Positions 52,344-60,329 of a DNA stretch of 64,000 bases are shown piece by piece (the first letter of the stretch is position 1; every line of letters begins with the position of its first letter). The DNA lies in the NCBI GenBank assembly GCA_965222205.1, contig OZ244932.1, forward strand, positions 1,922,001 to 1,986,000, written 5' to 3'. Under the pieces are notes generated by a model. That model ran no database searches and had not been told where the DNA came from. It was given only the letters and a program-made list of their open reading frames with translations. The DNA comes from RHLJ01 sp965222205. GTDB taxonomy: Bacteria > Bacteroidota > Rhodothermia > Balneolales > Balneolaceae. A program made the translations under genes and the position numbers.

Positions 52344-52534
52344 TGACAGGAACCATTAGAAGTAACATTACGCCTGGTAAGGAAGTGGCCATTGTTTTAA
52401 AAAAAGATCAGAAATCGGGAACCTTAACGTATGGTACAGTTAAAGATATTTTGACTAATTCCCCCTCTCACCCTCATGGTATTAAAGTTCGTTTAACAGA
52501 CGGACAAATTGGAAGAGTAAAAGAAATAAGATAA
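52343..52534 (+). CDS. YwbE family protein
   Basis: A 63-residue protein matching the small YwbE family: GTIRSNITPGKEVAIVLKKDQKSG followed by TYGTVKDILTNSPSHPHGIKVRL and DGQIGRVKEI. It has the look of a small beta-barrel (SH3/KOW-like) of unknown function. It overlaps the DUF1801 gene by one base and is followed nine bases later by an SRPBCC gene. Confidence 0.88.
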   Translation: MTGTIRSNITPGKEVAIVLKKDQKSGTLTYGTVKDILTNSPSHPHGIKVRLTDGQIGRVKEIR

Positions 52535-52543
52535 TATTCGCGA

Positions 52544-52984
52544 ATGGAAAACAGAATTGAGTTAAAAACAACTATTTCAACTTCAGTTGAAAACGTATGG
52601 GATGCATTAACTAATCCCGATAAAATCGAAGAATATATGTTTGGTGCCCGTTGCGAAAGTGACTGGAAACCAGGGAGTAAGAGCAACTTTTTTGTTAAGC
52701 AGGGTGACAAGGAAGTTACCGTAGTTAAAGGTGAAGTAATACGCTCAGAACCCCATAAATACCTCGAACACACTCTTTTTCCTGCCAATTCAAATATTGA
52801 AGACACCCTGGAGAACTACATTGTGGTGATTTACGAGCTAGACCCTGTATCAGATACTGAAACAGATCTTACAATCACTCAAAAGGGATACAAATACGTA
52901 GAAAATGGGCTCGAAAGATATATTGAAACCCAAAAAGGTTGGAAAGTAGCACTCCCTAAGCTCAAAGAAATCGCTGAAGGGTAA
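52544..52984 (+). CDS. SRPBCC (AHSA1-like) family protein
   Basis: A 146-residue protein of the START-like helix-grip fold: ELKTTISTSVENVWDALTNPDKIEEYMFGARCESDWKPGSK at the N-terminus, and a C-terminal long helix GWKVALPKLKEIAEG. Such AHSA1/CalC-like proteins bind hydrophobic ligands; a ligand is not predictable here. Part of the plus-strand run between DUF1801 and the methyltransferase. Confidence 0.87.
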   Translation: MENRIELKTTISTSVENVWDALTNPDKIEEYMFGARCESDWKPGSKSNFFVKQGDKEVTVVKGEVIRSEPHKYLEHTLFPANSNIEDTLENYIVVIYELDPVSDTETDLTITQKGYKYVENGLERYIETQKGWKVALPKLKEIAEG

Positions 52985-52992
52985 CTTCACGT

Positions 52993-53784
52993 ATGTTCGA
53001 TTTCCACTCCGATAAATCCACCTATTTTAAGTATCAATATCGTACCGCTAAAGAATTCATTATTCCGTTTCTGGAACAAACCTTTGAGTTAACACCTGAT
53101 TTTAAAGTACTGGAAATCGGGTGTGCTGAAGCAGGTGTATTAAAAGCTTTCCTTGAACGTGGACACGAATGTGTTGGAATTGAATTGATGGAAGGAAGAG
53201 TTAAACTGGCTGAGCAATTTCTTAAAGAAGATGTGCAAAGTGGAAAAGTCAGATTCATCGCAAAAGATATTTTTGACATCGATATCAAAAAAGATATTGG
53301 CCATAAATTCGATCTGGTAATTCTGAAAGACGTTATTGAGCATATCCATAATCAAGAGTTATTTATTGGTAAGCTGAAGGATTTTCTGACCCCGAACGGC
53401 AAAGTTTTCTTTGGTTTCCCACCCTGGCAGATGCCTTTCGGGGGCCACCAACAAGTTTGTACTAATAAATTTCTGGCAAACCTTCCCTACTTTCATCTTC
53501 TTCCAATGAGTATGTACAAAGGTGTTTTAAAGCTTTTTGGGGAATCAGAACGAAAAATCGAAAATGTTGCTGAGATCAAAGAAACAGGCATTTCAGTCGA
53601 ACGGTTCGAGCGTATTTTTAAACAGGAAGATTACAGCCAGCTTCGAAGGCAACTATTCCTGATCAATCCAATTTACAAGTATAAATTCAACCTGAAGCCC
53701 AGACCTCAATTCAGACTTTTTTCCTCTATTCCGATTTTCAGAAACTTTGTGAGCACCTGTGCTTATTACGTGATTGAGGCTTGA
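52993..53784 (+). CDS. Class I SAM-dependent methyltransferase
   Basis: A 263-residue methyltransferase with the SAM-binding motif VLEIGCAEAGVLKAFLERGHECVGIEL (about 35-62), motif VRFIAKDIFDID and FDLVILKDVIEHIHNQELFIGKLKDFLTPNGKVFFGFPPW (about 97-140). This architecture resembles small-molecule and lipid/quinone-type methyltransferases; the substrate is unknown. The gene starts eight bases after the SRPBCC stop. Confidence 0.87.
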   Translation: MFDFHSDKSTYFKYQYRTAKEFIIPFLEQTFELTPDFKVLEIGCAEAGVLKAFLERGHECVGIELMEGRVKLAEQFLKEDVQSGKVRFIAKDIFDIDIKKDIGHKFDLVILKDVIEHIHNQELFIGKLKDFLTPNGKVFFGFPPWQMPFGGHQQVCTNKFLANLPYFHLLPMSMYKGVLKLFGESERKIENVAEIKETGISVERFERIFKQEDYSQLRRQLFLINPIYKYKFNLKPRPQFRLFSSIPIFRNFVSTCAYYVIEA

Positions 53785-53785
53785 A

Positions 53786-54001
53786 ATGAATTCTCAACCT
53801 AATAACCCTCTCCATGGCATCAAACTCAAGCAAATCGTGGAAGATCTAGTTGAGTATTACGGTTGGGAGCAGCTGAGTGTACATGTTGATATCAACTGCT
53901 TTAAAAATGATCCTTCCGTTAAATCGAGTCTGCATTTTTTGCGCAGACATCAATGGGCGAGAGATCAGGTTGAAGCACTTTGGGTTGAAGTTTTTGGATA
54001 A
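53786..54001 (+). CDS. VF530 (DUF2132) family DNA-binding protein
   Basis: A 71-residue protein with the full VF530 pattern: NPLHGIKLKQIVEDLVEYYGWEQL, VDINCFKNDPSVKSSLHFLRRHQWARDQVEALWV. The family is known from structural work as a possible DNA-binding helical domain. An in-frame earlier start at 53774 overlaps the preceding gene; the ATG at 53786, one base after the methyltransferase TGA, is the normal start. A 7-base repeat array follows directly after its stop. Confidence 0.87.
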   Translation: MNSQPNNPLHGIKLKQIVEDLVEYYGWEQLSVHVDINCFKNDPSVKSSLHFLRRHQWARDQVEALWVEVFG

Positions 54002-54004
54002 TGG

Positions 54005-54091
54005 AATGTTCAATGTTCAATGTTCAATGTTCAATGTTCAATGTTCAATGTTCAATGTTCAATGTTCAATGTTCAATGTTCAATGTTCAAT
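54005..54091 (+). repeat. Tandem repeat, 12 copies of AATGTTC
   Basis: Twelve perfect 7-base units (54005-54088) plus a partial one lie between the stops of the convergent VF530 and EEP genes. Read as protein they give an artificial MFNVQCS heptad, but no start or function supports a gene. Uninterrupted units point to recent slippage and variable copy number. Confidence 0.9.
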
Positions 54092-54114
54092 TAAAGATAC
54101 TTCTTCATTGGTTA

Positions 54115-55035
54115 TTACTTCCATCCAACCTCAACAAAAACAGGTAAATGATCAGAGCCAATGTCTGGCCCAACGCTTCGGTGACTTACTTCAATTCCAT
54201 CTGTAATAAAAGCATGATCTAACGTTACCGAGATTAAAGGAAACTGAGCATGCCATGTTGGAAGAAGCCCGAAACCTTTTCTGGAATCTCTAAGTTTTCC
54301 GTTCCTCATAAGAAGATTAAAGTTTGGAGAAAAACGGGTTGAGTTAAGATCCCCAATCAGAACAATTTCCTGATTCATGTTTGCAATAATTCTATTCAAA
54401 GTTTCGAATTGATCATTTCTTGCTAAGAAATAAGAATCCCCAACAGGCGGCAGCGGATGCGTATTTATAATTTTTATTTCCCTCCCAATATGCTGAACTG
54501 TAAGAATTAGCGAAGGAATATTTACAGTGCTAAAATCTACTTCCTGAACATAGGCTCCATTGATTTTGCTGTATACTCCAATCCCAAAATTATCTTCTCT
54601 TGGAAACATTTCCTTAAGTATAAATTCATCCCCAATTGCTTCAAGCTCATTCTTCCATTTTGAATTCAGCTCCTGAAAAAAGACAACATCGAAATCGTTT
54701 GAGCTAATGAACTTTAACACATCCTGATAATTCACGTTTGAAGAAAGCAGATTTATCGAAACAATCTTCAATCCTTCTGAAGGTTGGGCTTTTTCCAATG
54801 GTATAAATAAATCAGCAAAAGTCAGGAACAGAACAAGACTCAGTGCAAAAGAAATGCCCATCTCTCTCCATTTCTTAAGCATTAAAGCAATTATCCCGAT
54901 AATTAAGAACGCAACGAAGTAATAAACTCTGAAGTGAGAAAACACATCCAAAACCCAATTCAGTCTTCCAAAGAATCCCAGAACCAAAGACGTGGAAACA
55001 AGAGCAATTAACACCCAAAGCCAATACTTCTTCAT
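54115..55035 (-). CDS. Membrane-anchored endonuclease/exonuclease/phosphatase family protein
   Basis: A 306-residue protein with three hydrophobic segments in the first 85 residues (near 5-22, 32-50 and 60-80) and a C-terminal EEP domain. Motifs are LKIVSINLLSSN, DFDVVFFQELNSKW, IINTHPLPP, IVLIGDLNSTRF and IGSDHLPVFVEVGW, giving the Asn, Glu, Asp/Asn and Asp-His residues of the metal-dependent phosphodiesterase site. Similar proteins are anchored at the membrane with the domain outside; substrates might be nucleic acids or lipids. It follows the mannosyltransferase-like gene by about 50 bases. Confidence 0.87.
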   Translation of the reverse strand: MKKYWLWVLIALVSTSLVLGFFGRLNWVLDVFSHFRVYYFVAFLIIGIIALMLKKWREMGISFALSLVLFLTFADLFIPLEKAQPSEGLKIVSINLLSSNVNYQDVLKFISSNDFDVVFFQELNSKWKNELEAIGDEFILKEMFPREDNFGIGVYSKINGAYVQEVDFSTVNIPSLILTVQHIGREIKIINTHPLPPVGDSYFLARNDQFETLNRIIANMNQEIVLIGDLNSTRFSPNFNLLMRNGKLRDSRKGFGLLPTWHAQFPLISVTLDHAFITDGIEVSHRSVGPDIGSDHLPVFVEVGWK

Positions 55036-55085
55036 TGATTATTCTCCCGAAGGGATACCTTTGGTGCTTGTTGAATATTGACTAT

Positions 55086-56192
55086 TCATATCTTCCTCAG
55101 CATCTCATCATACTTCCCAATCACCTCTCCCCAATCGTATTTTTTAACAAGTGATTGGTAATCTACTTGACGTAGATTCATAAAATGCTCAATAGCGGTT
55201 TCGAGCCGTATTCCCAGCTCTCCTTCCTCGTACAAATATTCGCGCCGGATTTTCTCAGGAAAATGCCCCGGATATGCCAATCGATTAGGCAAAATAGGAT
55301 GACAATTGCAATACATCGCCTCAACCACACTCCCACCAAAAAAGTCCTGATTAGAAGTAACAGGCAGAATATCTGATCTCCATAGCCAACGCGCATACGT
55401 TTCGAAATCTTCGGTATAACCCCAGTGCAGAATCTCATCTGTGAGCTTTTCTCTGGCTTCATCAAAAATCGATGGGTTTACATCATTCTGCTCTCCTAAA
55501 ACAACAAGCTTGAAATTTATTCCAAGCTCCTTCAAACGAAAAAGCTGCTTAAAAAAGATTTTTGGACGCTTGTCATATTCCCAACGATGATTCCACAGTA
55601 TAACTGGATCTGAATTCTTCTCCTTTTCTGATTCCTGAAACTCGTCAAACCGATTTAAATCCATTCCTAAATGAAGTATCTCGCTTTTCTTTTTGATGAA
55701 CTCAATATTCTCATGCCCTCGTTTATCCGGAAATTGTTTCAGAAAGTTAGGAAGAGCTCCTAAAAATGAGCTTTTATGATATTCCGAATTAAAAAATACT
55801 TTATCTGCTACCAGAGCCGAAGTATAATTGATAAACCCATAGTGATTATCCCGCTTCTTCTTCACATCACGGTCCTGTGGCGACCATGGGTAGGTAATTT
55901 GATTTTCATGGAAATAGATGGCCGTTGGAATACCTGCAGATTTAGCTCTTGTCAGGGCCAGAAAAGTAGTCAAATCCAGCATGGAGGTAGACAGGATTAA
56001 ATCCGGTTCCTCATTCAATTCATTAAACTGCTTTGCCAAAGATACCGCTCCGCCATGCATTCTCCATTTCCAGTGTCGCCCCGGTAGACTTAAAATTTCA
56101 ATTTGATGAGAGGAATGTTGCTGCAACCCTTCCGCCCATTGTTGGTGCGAGCCTGAGAAAAAGGGTTCCAAAAGTGTAATCCTTAAACTCAA
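55086..56192 (-). CDS. DUF3524 glycosyltransferase, tRNA-queuosine alpha-mannosyltransferase-like
   Basis: A 368-residue cytosolic glycosyltransferase with the DUF3524 N-terminal domain: LRITLLEPFFSGSHQQWAEGL, LPGRHWKWRMHGGAV, LSTSMLDLTTFLAL, YFHENQITYPWSPQDRD. The C-terminal half is a GT-B Rossmann lobe (PVILWNHRWEYDKRPKIFFKQLF, VEAMYCNCHPILPNRLAYPGHFP). Human relatives (GTDC1/QTMAN) mannosylate queuosine in tRNA-Asp; bacterial members are little studied. Two TTG starts are possible; 56192 is preferred because its TTGA overlaps the GNAT stop by four bases. Confidence 0.85.
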   Translation of the reverse strand: MSLRITLLEPFFSGSHQQWAEGLQQHSSHQIEILSLPGRHWKWRMHGGAVSLAKQFNELNEEPDLILSTSMLDLTTFLALTRAKSAGIPTAIYFHENQITYPWSPQDRDVKKKRDNHYGFINYTSALVADKVFFNSEYHKSSFLGALPNFLKQFPDKRGHENIEFIKKKSEILHLGMDLNRFDEFQESEKEKNSDPVILWNHRWEYDKRPKIFFKQLFRLKELGINFKLVVLGEQNDVNPSIFDEAREKLTDEILHWGYTEDFETYARWLWRSDILPVTSNQDFFGGSVVEAMYCNCHPILPNRLAYPGHFPEKIRREYLYEEGELGIRLETAIEHFMNLRQVDYQSLVKKYDWGEVIGKYDEMLRKI

Positions 56193-56635
56193 TCGACTTC
56201 CCAATAGTAAAAATTATGGTCGGTATCTAATGTCCAGCCTGTAGCAGGATAAAGTTGGTTTCCTACGTGATTATCTTTTGCGGTTTCCAGCGTCATTCCT
56301 ACTGCGCCGGTTTTAATGCACAGTTCTTTAGCTGCTTCGATTAACGCTTTCGAATAGCCCTGACCTCTGTATCGTTTGTCTACGTACAAATCGTTTAACA
56401 GCCAGAGTCTCTCCATTCGCGTAGAGGAGAATATAGGATATAACTGTGTGAAGCCGGTCGCTATACCTGCTGCATCTCTTGAGATAAAAATAACCGATTC
56501 GTCCTGTTCTATCCGGGCTTTCAAAAAGTCTTTACTCGCTTTTTTATCAGATTTTTGTTCATAGAAAACCCGGTATGCATCAAAGAGTTCATTGAGTTCG
56601 GTCAGGTCTTGAAGTGTTGCTTTTGTGATTTTCAT
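56189..56635 (-). CDS. GNAT family N-acetyltransferase
   Basis: A 148-residue acetyltransferase. Acetyl-CoA binding motif A is LNDLYVDKRYRGQGYSKALIEAAKELC (about 85-112, with RGQGYS), followed by motif B GMTLETAKDNHVGNQLYPATGW. The start TLQDLTELNELFDAYRVFYEQ is typical. Target is unknown. It lies between the S41 protease gene (one base) and the queuosine mannosyltransferase-like gene (four-base overlap). Confidence 0.9.
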   Translation of the reverse strand: MKITKATLQDLTELNELFDAYRVFYEQKSDKKASKDFLKARIEQDESVIFISRDAAGIATGFTQLYPIFSSTRMERLWLLNDLYVDKRYRGQGYSKALIEAAKELCIKTGAVGMTLETAKDNHVGNQLYPATGWTLDTDHNFYYWEVD

Positions 56636-56636
56636 A

Positions 56637-57653
56637 TTACTCGTTTAGTAGTTCTATAGCTCTTTCTAAAATCGTATCAATTCCATTTATGGAATCACTT
56701 TCGGCAATCCAAACAGGGATATCAGGTGAAATGCCTCTGTATTGGAAGTCATACCCTTCCGGCAACTGTTTTTGGGTGTTCGATACCCGCATCGACCATC
56801 CATTCGGAAGTTCTCTGAATAACGGGTTCCCACTTCCCCCTCCGGTTGTATCTCCCATAATAGTAACATGAGGAATAGTCCGCATCCCCGAAATGAACCA
56901 TTCGGTAGAACTGAAACTCTTTCGATTAGAAAGAACTACAACGGGGTTTAAAAACCGATCCCCTGAGTATACTTCTGTATTTACATCAATCCAGTTCCCA
57001 AAGTCATTCCTGTCAGGTCCGATTCTTCTCCGGGCTCGGAATGCTAGTCGTGATTCATCATTAAACCGGGAAGTTATCAAATCCGCGTTGTTTGAATTTC
57101 CTCCTCCGTTAGACCGGACATCAATCACAATCCCATCCATTCCGGAGAGTTGTTCCAGAATAAAGTCAATTTGCTCATAGTTTGAAGTCGCTATATTTCC
57201 TGAAAAGGTGCTGATCTTGATATAACCGATATTACCTCCCGAAATTCTTCCAAACTCCAATGCTTCGTTTACCAGGGTGTAGGAGTGGAAATATCTGCTG
57301 ATATTCAGAAGTTGATTCAGAGGATATTGGTCGTACCAGCCAGTATAGCTAACCGGACTTCTACCCACGAAAACATCCGTATGGCCGTCTTGCAATACTT
57401 GTATCATTTCATCTAATGCGTCAATGAGTTGTTGCTCACTTGGGTTATTCTCCAGGATCCTCCGGTTTGCAGAATATGCAGAATCAAAATCTACTGAAAG
57501 GTATTCAAAGAAAGAAAAATAACGGTCTACTTGATTATAAAATCCATCGTACGTAACCAACGGATCAGAAACATCCAGAGGATCTTCAAAGAAAATGCCT
57601 TCACAAGAAAGTGTAGTTCCCAATACAATTATAATGAAGATTTTATGCATCAT
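56637..57653 (-). CDS. S41 family (C-terminal processing) peptidase, lipoprotein
   Basis: A 338-residue lipoprotein with leader MMHKIFIIIVLGTTLSC (lipobox TLSC). Domain features are an N-terminal region with DEMIQVLQDGHTDVFVG, and the catalytic core GNIGYIKISTFSG, GMDGIVIDVRSNGGGN, VVLSNRKSFSSTEWFISGMRTIPHVTIMGDTTGGGSG with the expected catalytic Ser in SFSSTEW. A longer frame begins 165 bases upstream inside the neighbouring gene; the ATG at 57653 overlaps the upstream stop by four bases (ATGA) and is chosen. No PDZ was obvious. Confidence 0.88.
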   Translation of the reverse strand: MMHKIFIIIVLGTTLSCEGIFFEDPLDVSDPLVTYDGFYNQVDRYFSFFEYLSVDFDSAYSANRRILENNPSEQQLIDALDEMIQVLQDGHTDVFVGRSPVSYTGWYDQYPLNQLLNISRYFHSYTLVNEALEFGRISGGNIGYIKISTFSGNIATSNYEQIDFILEQLSGMDGIVIDVRSNGGGNSNNADLITSRFNDESRLAFRARRRIGPDRNDFGNWIDVNTEVYSGDRFLNPVVVLSNRKSFSSTEWFISGMRTIPHVTIMGDTTGGGSGNPLFRELPNGWSMRVSNTQKQLPEGYDFQYRGISPDIPVWIAESDSINGIDTILERAIELLNE

Positions 57654-58396
57654 AACCGAACAAATACTCCCACTAAAAAGCTTTGTTTCAGCATTTTGAA
57701 TCGTTCTGGTTCTTTGAAAGTATAATACTTCAGCTGGTATTCGGGCTTTAATAAAAAACGGTCTGAGATTTTTAAATAGCCAGCCAGGCTCTGATGAACA
57801 CGGGCATATTCGTCCCATGAAAAAACTCTGAGATCAATATTATTTCTCTGAACTTCCGGCCTTGAACCGATACTAAAAACATTCACACCTACTTTATAAT
57901 GAATTGAATTTCCCCCCTGTTGATACCGAAATAACCCATTCACAGAAAAAGCGATTGCTCCCATTTCATGAGATTCGGTTTCGTTACCAAAAGCAGGTGA
58001 TCTGAATATTCGGTTTATGTAAGTGAAGTGACCATTGTGAGCTATCCCAAGAAATCCATCAAAAGCTGAAGAAAATTCGATTAGTTTATGAAAGTATTCT
58101 ATCTCCAGCTCATAATTTTCAATTTCCAGATAGTTTGTAGCCAGATACCCTTCATCCCGAGCCAAATCCAGTCTGGTTACTTTTTTGCCAAACCGAGCAA
58201 AGAACAAGTTTGTCTCTCCCAGATAAAACAAAGCCGGATTCAAAATACTCGCTGTAATATTCTCATAGTGATGCGGCGCTATATACTCGTCTGAAATATC
58301 ATAACTAATCGCTCCGAAATCACCGCCGATGTAGAATTGCGCTTTCAAATGTGATGAAATAAGTAAAAACCCAATAAGTAGTATGACTCTCTTCAT
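57650..58396 (-). CDS. Exported outer-membrane-like protein of unknown function
   Basis: A 248-residue protein with signal peptide ending HLKAQ (about 19) and alternating aromatic/hydrophobic strands throughout (FYIGGDFGAISYD, FFARFGKKVTRLDLA, NGLFRYQQGGNSIHYKVGVNVFSIGS, FLLKPEYQLKYYTFKEPERFKMLKQSFLVGVFVRL), ending in a strand-like terminus with aromatic residues as in outer-membrane barrels. I recognise no family. It is followed directly (four-base overlap) by the S41 peptidase gene, so the two are co-transcribed. Confidence 0.7.
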   Translation of the reverse strand: MKRVILLIGFLLISSHLKAQFYIGGDFGAISYDISDEYIAPHHYENITASILNPALFYLGETNLFFARFGKKVTRLDLARDEGYLATNYLEIENYELEIEYFHKLIEFSSAFDGFLGIAHNGHFTYINRIFRSPAFGNETESHEMGAIAFSVNGLFRYQQGGNSIHYKVGVNVFSIGSRPEVQRNNIDLRVFSWDEYARVHQSLAGYLKISDRFLLKPEYQLKYYTFKEPERFKMLKQSFLVGVFVRL

Positions 58397-58428
58397 TCAT
58401 TAAGCATTATTTTACTGAATCGTGATAC

Positions 58429-58734
58429 TCAACTTAATCCAGCCCCGCCCATAATATTTACCTCAAAAGATTCAGGTTTTCCATCAATAATGGGCATCGC
58501 TTTCCCTATCAATTCTCTTACTCCCGGAATATTTAATGAATTATCATGATCTTCTTTAGAGTCCCAGACCTCCGATACACAAATGACATCTGCATTTTGG
58601 GCTTGCTGGCCAACTACATATATGTGACAACCCTTAGCACCTTTCATCAACTCAGCTGCTTCTGCAAGGATGGCAACCAGTTCGTCTCCCTTTCCTGCTT
58701 TTGCGGTAAAATTACCTTGTAATCCGTATTTCAT
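58429..58734 (-). CDS. Antibiotic biosynthesis monooxygenase (ABM) domain protein
   Basis: A 101-residue protein with the ferredoxin-like ABM/YgiN fold: MKYGLQGNFTAKAGKGDELVAILAEAAELMKGAKGCHIYVVGQ and SEVWDSKEDHDNSLN. An upstream start at 58833 would give an arginine-rich extension that overlaps the FAD oxidoreductase gene; the ATG at 58734 is chosen. The stop of the FAD gene lies 11 bases upstream. Such proteins are quinol or heme-related monooxygenases in some genomes, but function here is unknown. Confidence 0.82.
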   Translation of the reverse strand: MKYGLQGNFTAKAGKGDELVAILAEAAELMKGAKGCHIYVVGQQAQNADVICVSEVWDSKEDHDNSLNIPGVRELIGKAMPIIDGKPESFEVNIMGGAGLS

Positions 58735-58745
58735 AAGTATGATTA

Positions 58746-60296
58746 TTATATGTTTAAAACTGCATTCGCCACTTTCTCTCCATCTATGGCCGCCGAGATA
58801 ATACCTCCGGCGTAACCGGCACCTTCGCCACAAGGAAATAAGCCTTTTATTCGGATATGTTCCAATGTTTTTCGATCTCTGGGAATTCGAACCGGTGATG
58901 AAGTTCTGGTTTCCGGGGCATGAACTACCGCCTCGTTCGTCAGATATCCTTTCATCGATGTATCAAAAGCTTTGAAGCCGTTTTTGAGCGATTGATGGAT
59001 GAAATCAGGCAGAACCTCTTTAAGATCTGCTGAGGTAATTCCCGGAGCATAAGAAGTATCCGGCAAATCCATGGAAATCTTGTCTTCAACAAAATCCACC
59101 AATCGTTGAGCCGGAGCAGTTTGGGATTTCCCTCCCGTTTCCCACGCCTTTTGTTCTATCGCTTTTTGAAACTCCATCGCTGCCAGAGGTCCATGGTTTG
59201 CAAAAGGCTTAAAATCCTCTTCCCTCAACTCCACTACAATTCCGGAATTTGCTGTGGATCGGGCTCTTCGCGAAGACGACCATCCGTTCGTTACTATCTC
59301 GCACGGACTGGTGGCACAGGGAGCAATCACTCCACCCGGACACATACAAAAGGAATATACTCCACGCCCATCAACTTGCTTTACAATATTGTATGGTGAT
59401 GGAGGTAAAAACTCTCCCCGATCTTCGCAACTATATTGAATCTGATCGATCAGCTGTTGGGAATGCTCCACACGGACACCAATTGCCAGGGGCTTTAATT
59501 CAATTTCAATGCCTTTTTGGTGAAGCAACTCAAAGATATCACGAGCAGAATGTCCCGTTGCGAGAATTACATTATCGGCTTTAAACGTTTCTCCATTTTT
59601 AGATCTCACCCCTTTTATAGCATCTCCCGAAATCAAAAAATCAGTCACTCTTGTGTTAAAATGAATTTCCCCACCATTTGCTTTGATACATTCCCGAATC
59701 TTAGCGATGATTCCCGGTAGTTTATTCGTTCCGATATGGGGATGAGCCTCAACCAGAATATTACGCACTGCTCCAAATCCAACTAATAATTCCAGAATCC
59801 GGTTGACATCCCCTCGTTTTTTTGACCGGGTATAAAGCTTTCCATCGGAATAGGTTCCGGCTCCACCTTCTCCGTAACAGTAGTTGGAATCTTCGTTTAC
59901 GATGTGATCTACATTGATTCCCTTCAGATCTTTGATCCTCGCCCGTACATCCTTCCCTCTTTCTAAAATAACCGGCCTTTTTCCTAATTCAATCAATCGG
60001 AGCGCAGCAAACAATCCGGCCGGACCTGCCCCAACAATAATCACTTCCTCCGCACTGGAAACATCCGGATAGTCAGGTAAAGTGATAGGTTCTTCAACAA
60101 AGTCTTCGTTTACAAATACCTTTACTTTCAGGTTGATGATCACCTGCTTCTGCCGGGCATCAATAGATCGCTTAATAATTTCGATGTGCCGGATATCGGT
60201 TTCCGGGATCCCCTCCTGACTGGAAATAAAATTCCGAAGCTGTTCAGACCGACCGGCTATCTCCGGTAAAACTCTGAGTTGTAGTTCTTTCTGCAT
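58746..60296 (-). CDS. FAD-dependent oxidoreductase (dehydrogenase-like)
   Basis: A 516-residue flavoprotein. The FAD-binding Rossmann motif is VIIVGAGPAGLFAALRLIELGKRPVILERG (about 83-112); further signatures are YCYGEGGAGTYSDGKLYTR, NVILATGHSARDIFELLH, RDRKTLEHIRIKGLFPCGEGAGYAGGIISAAIDGEKVA at the C-terminus. It belongs to the widespread uncharacterised FAD-dependent dehydrogenase class with an N-terminal DUF-type domain (about 1-75). Substrate unknown. The ABM gene follows after 11 bases. Confidence 0.88.
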   Translation of the reverse strand: MQKELQLRVLPEIAGRSEQLRNFISSQEGIPETDIRHIEIIKRSIDARQKQVIINLKVKVFVNEDFVEEPITLPDYPDVSSAEEVIIVGAGPAGLFAALRLIELGKRPVILERGKDVRARIKDLKGINVDHIVNEDSNYCYGEGGAGTYSDGKLYTRSKKRGDVNRILELLVGFGAVRNILVEAHPHIGTNKLPGIIAKIRECIKANGGEIHFNTRVTDFLISGDAIKGVRSKNGETFKADNVILATGHSARDIFELLHQKGIEIELKPLAIGVRVEHSQQLIDQIQYSCEDRGEFLPPSPYNIVKQVDGRGVYSFCMCPGGVIAPCATSPCEIVTNGWSSSRRARSTANSGIVVELREEDFKPFANHGPLAAMEFQKAIEQKAWETGGKSQTAPAQRLVDFVEDKISMDLPDTSYAPGITSADLKEVLPDFIHQSLKNGFKAFDTSMKGYLTNEAVVHAPETRTSSPVRIPRDRKTLEHIRIKGLFPCGEGAGYAGGIISAAIDGEKVANAVLNI

Positions 60297-60329
60297 ACCC
60301 CAAGTTAAGAATTCTCTCAGAGAACCTGG

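Noticed and set aside
54005..54091. CRISPR-like array
   Set aside because: Units are 7 bases with no spacers.
53877..54206. 109-residue plus-strand frame with MFNVQCS heptads
   Set aside because: Made by reading the 7-base tandem repeat in a frame overlapping the VF530 gene; not a real heptad-repeat protein.
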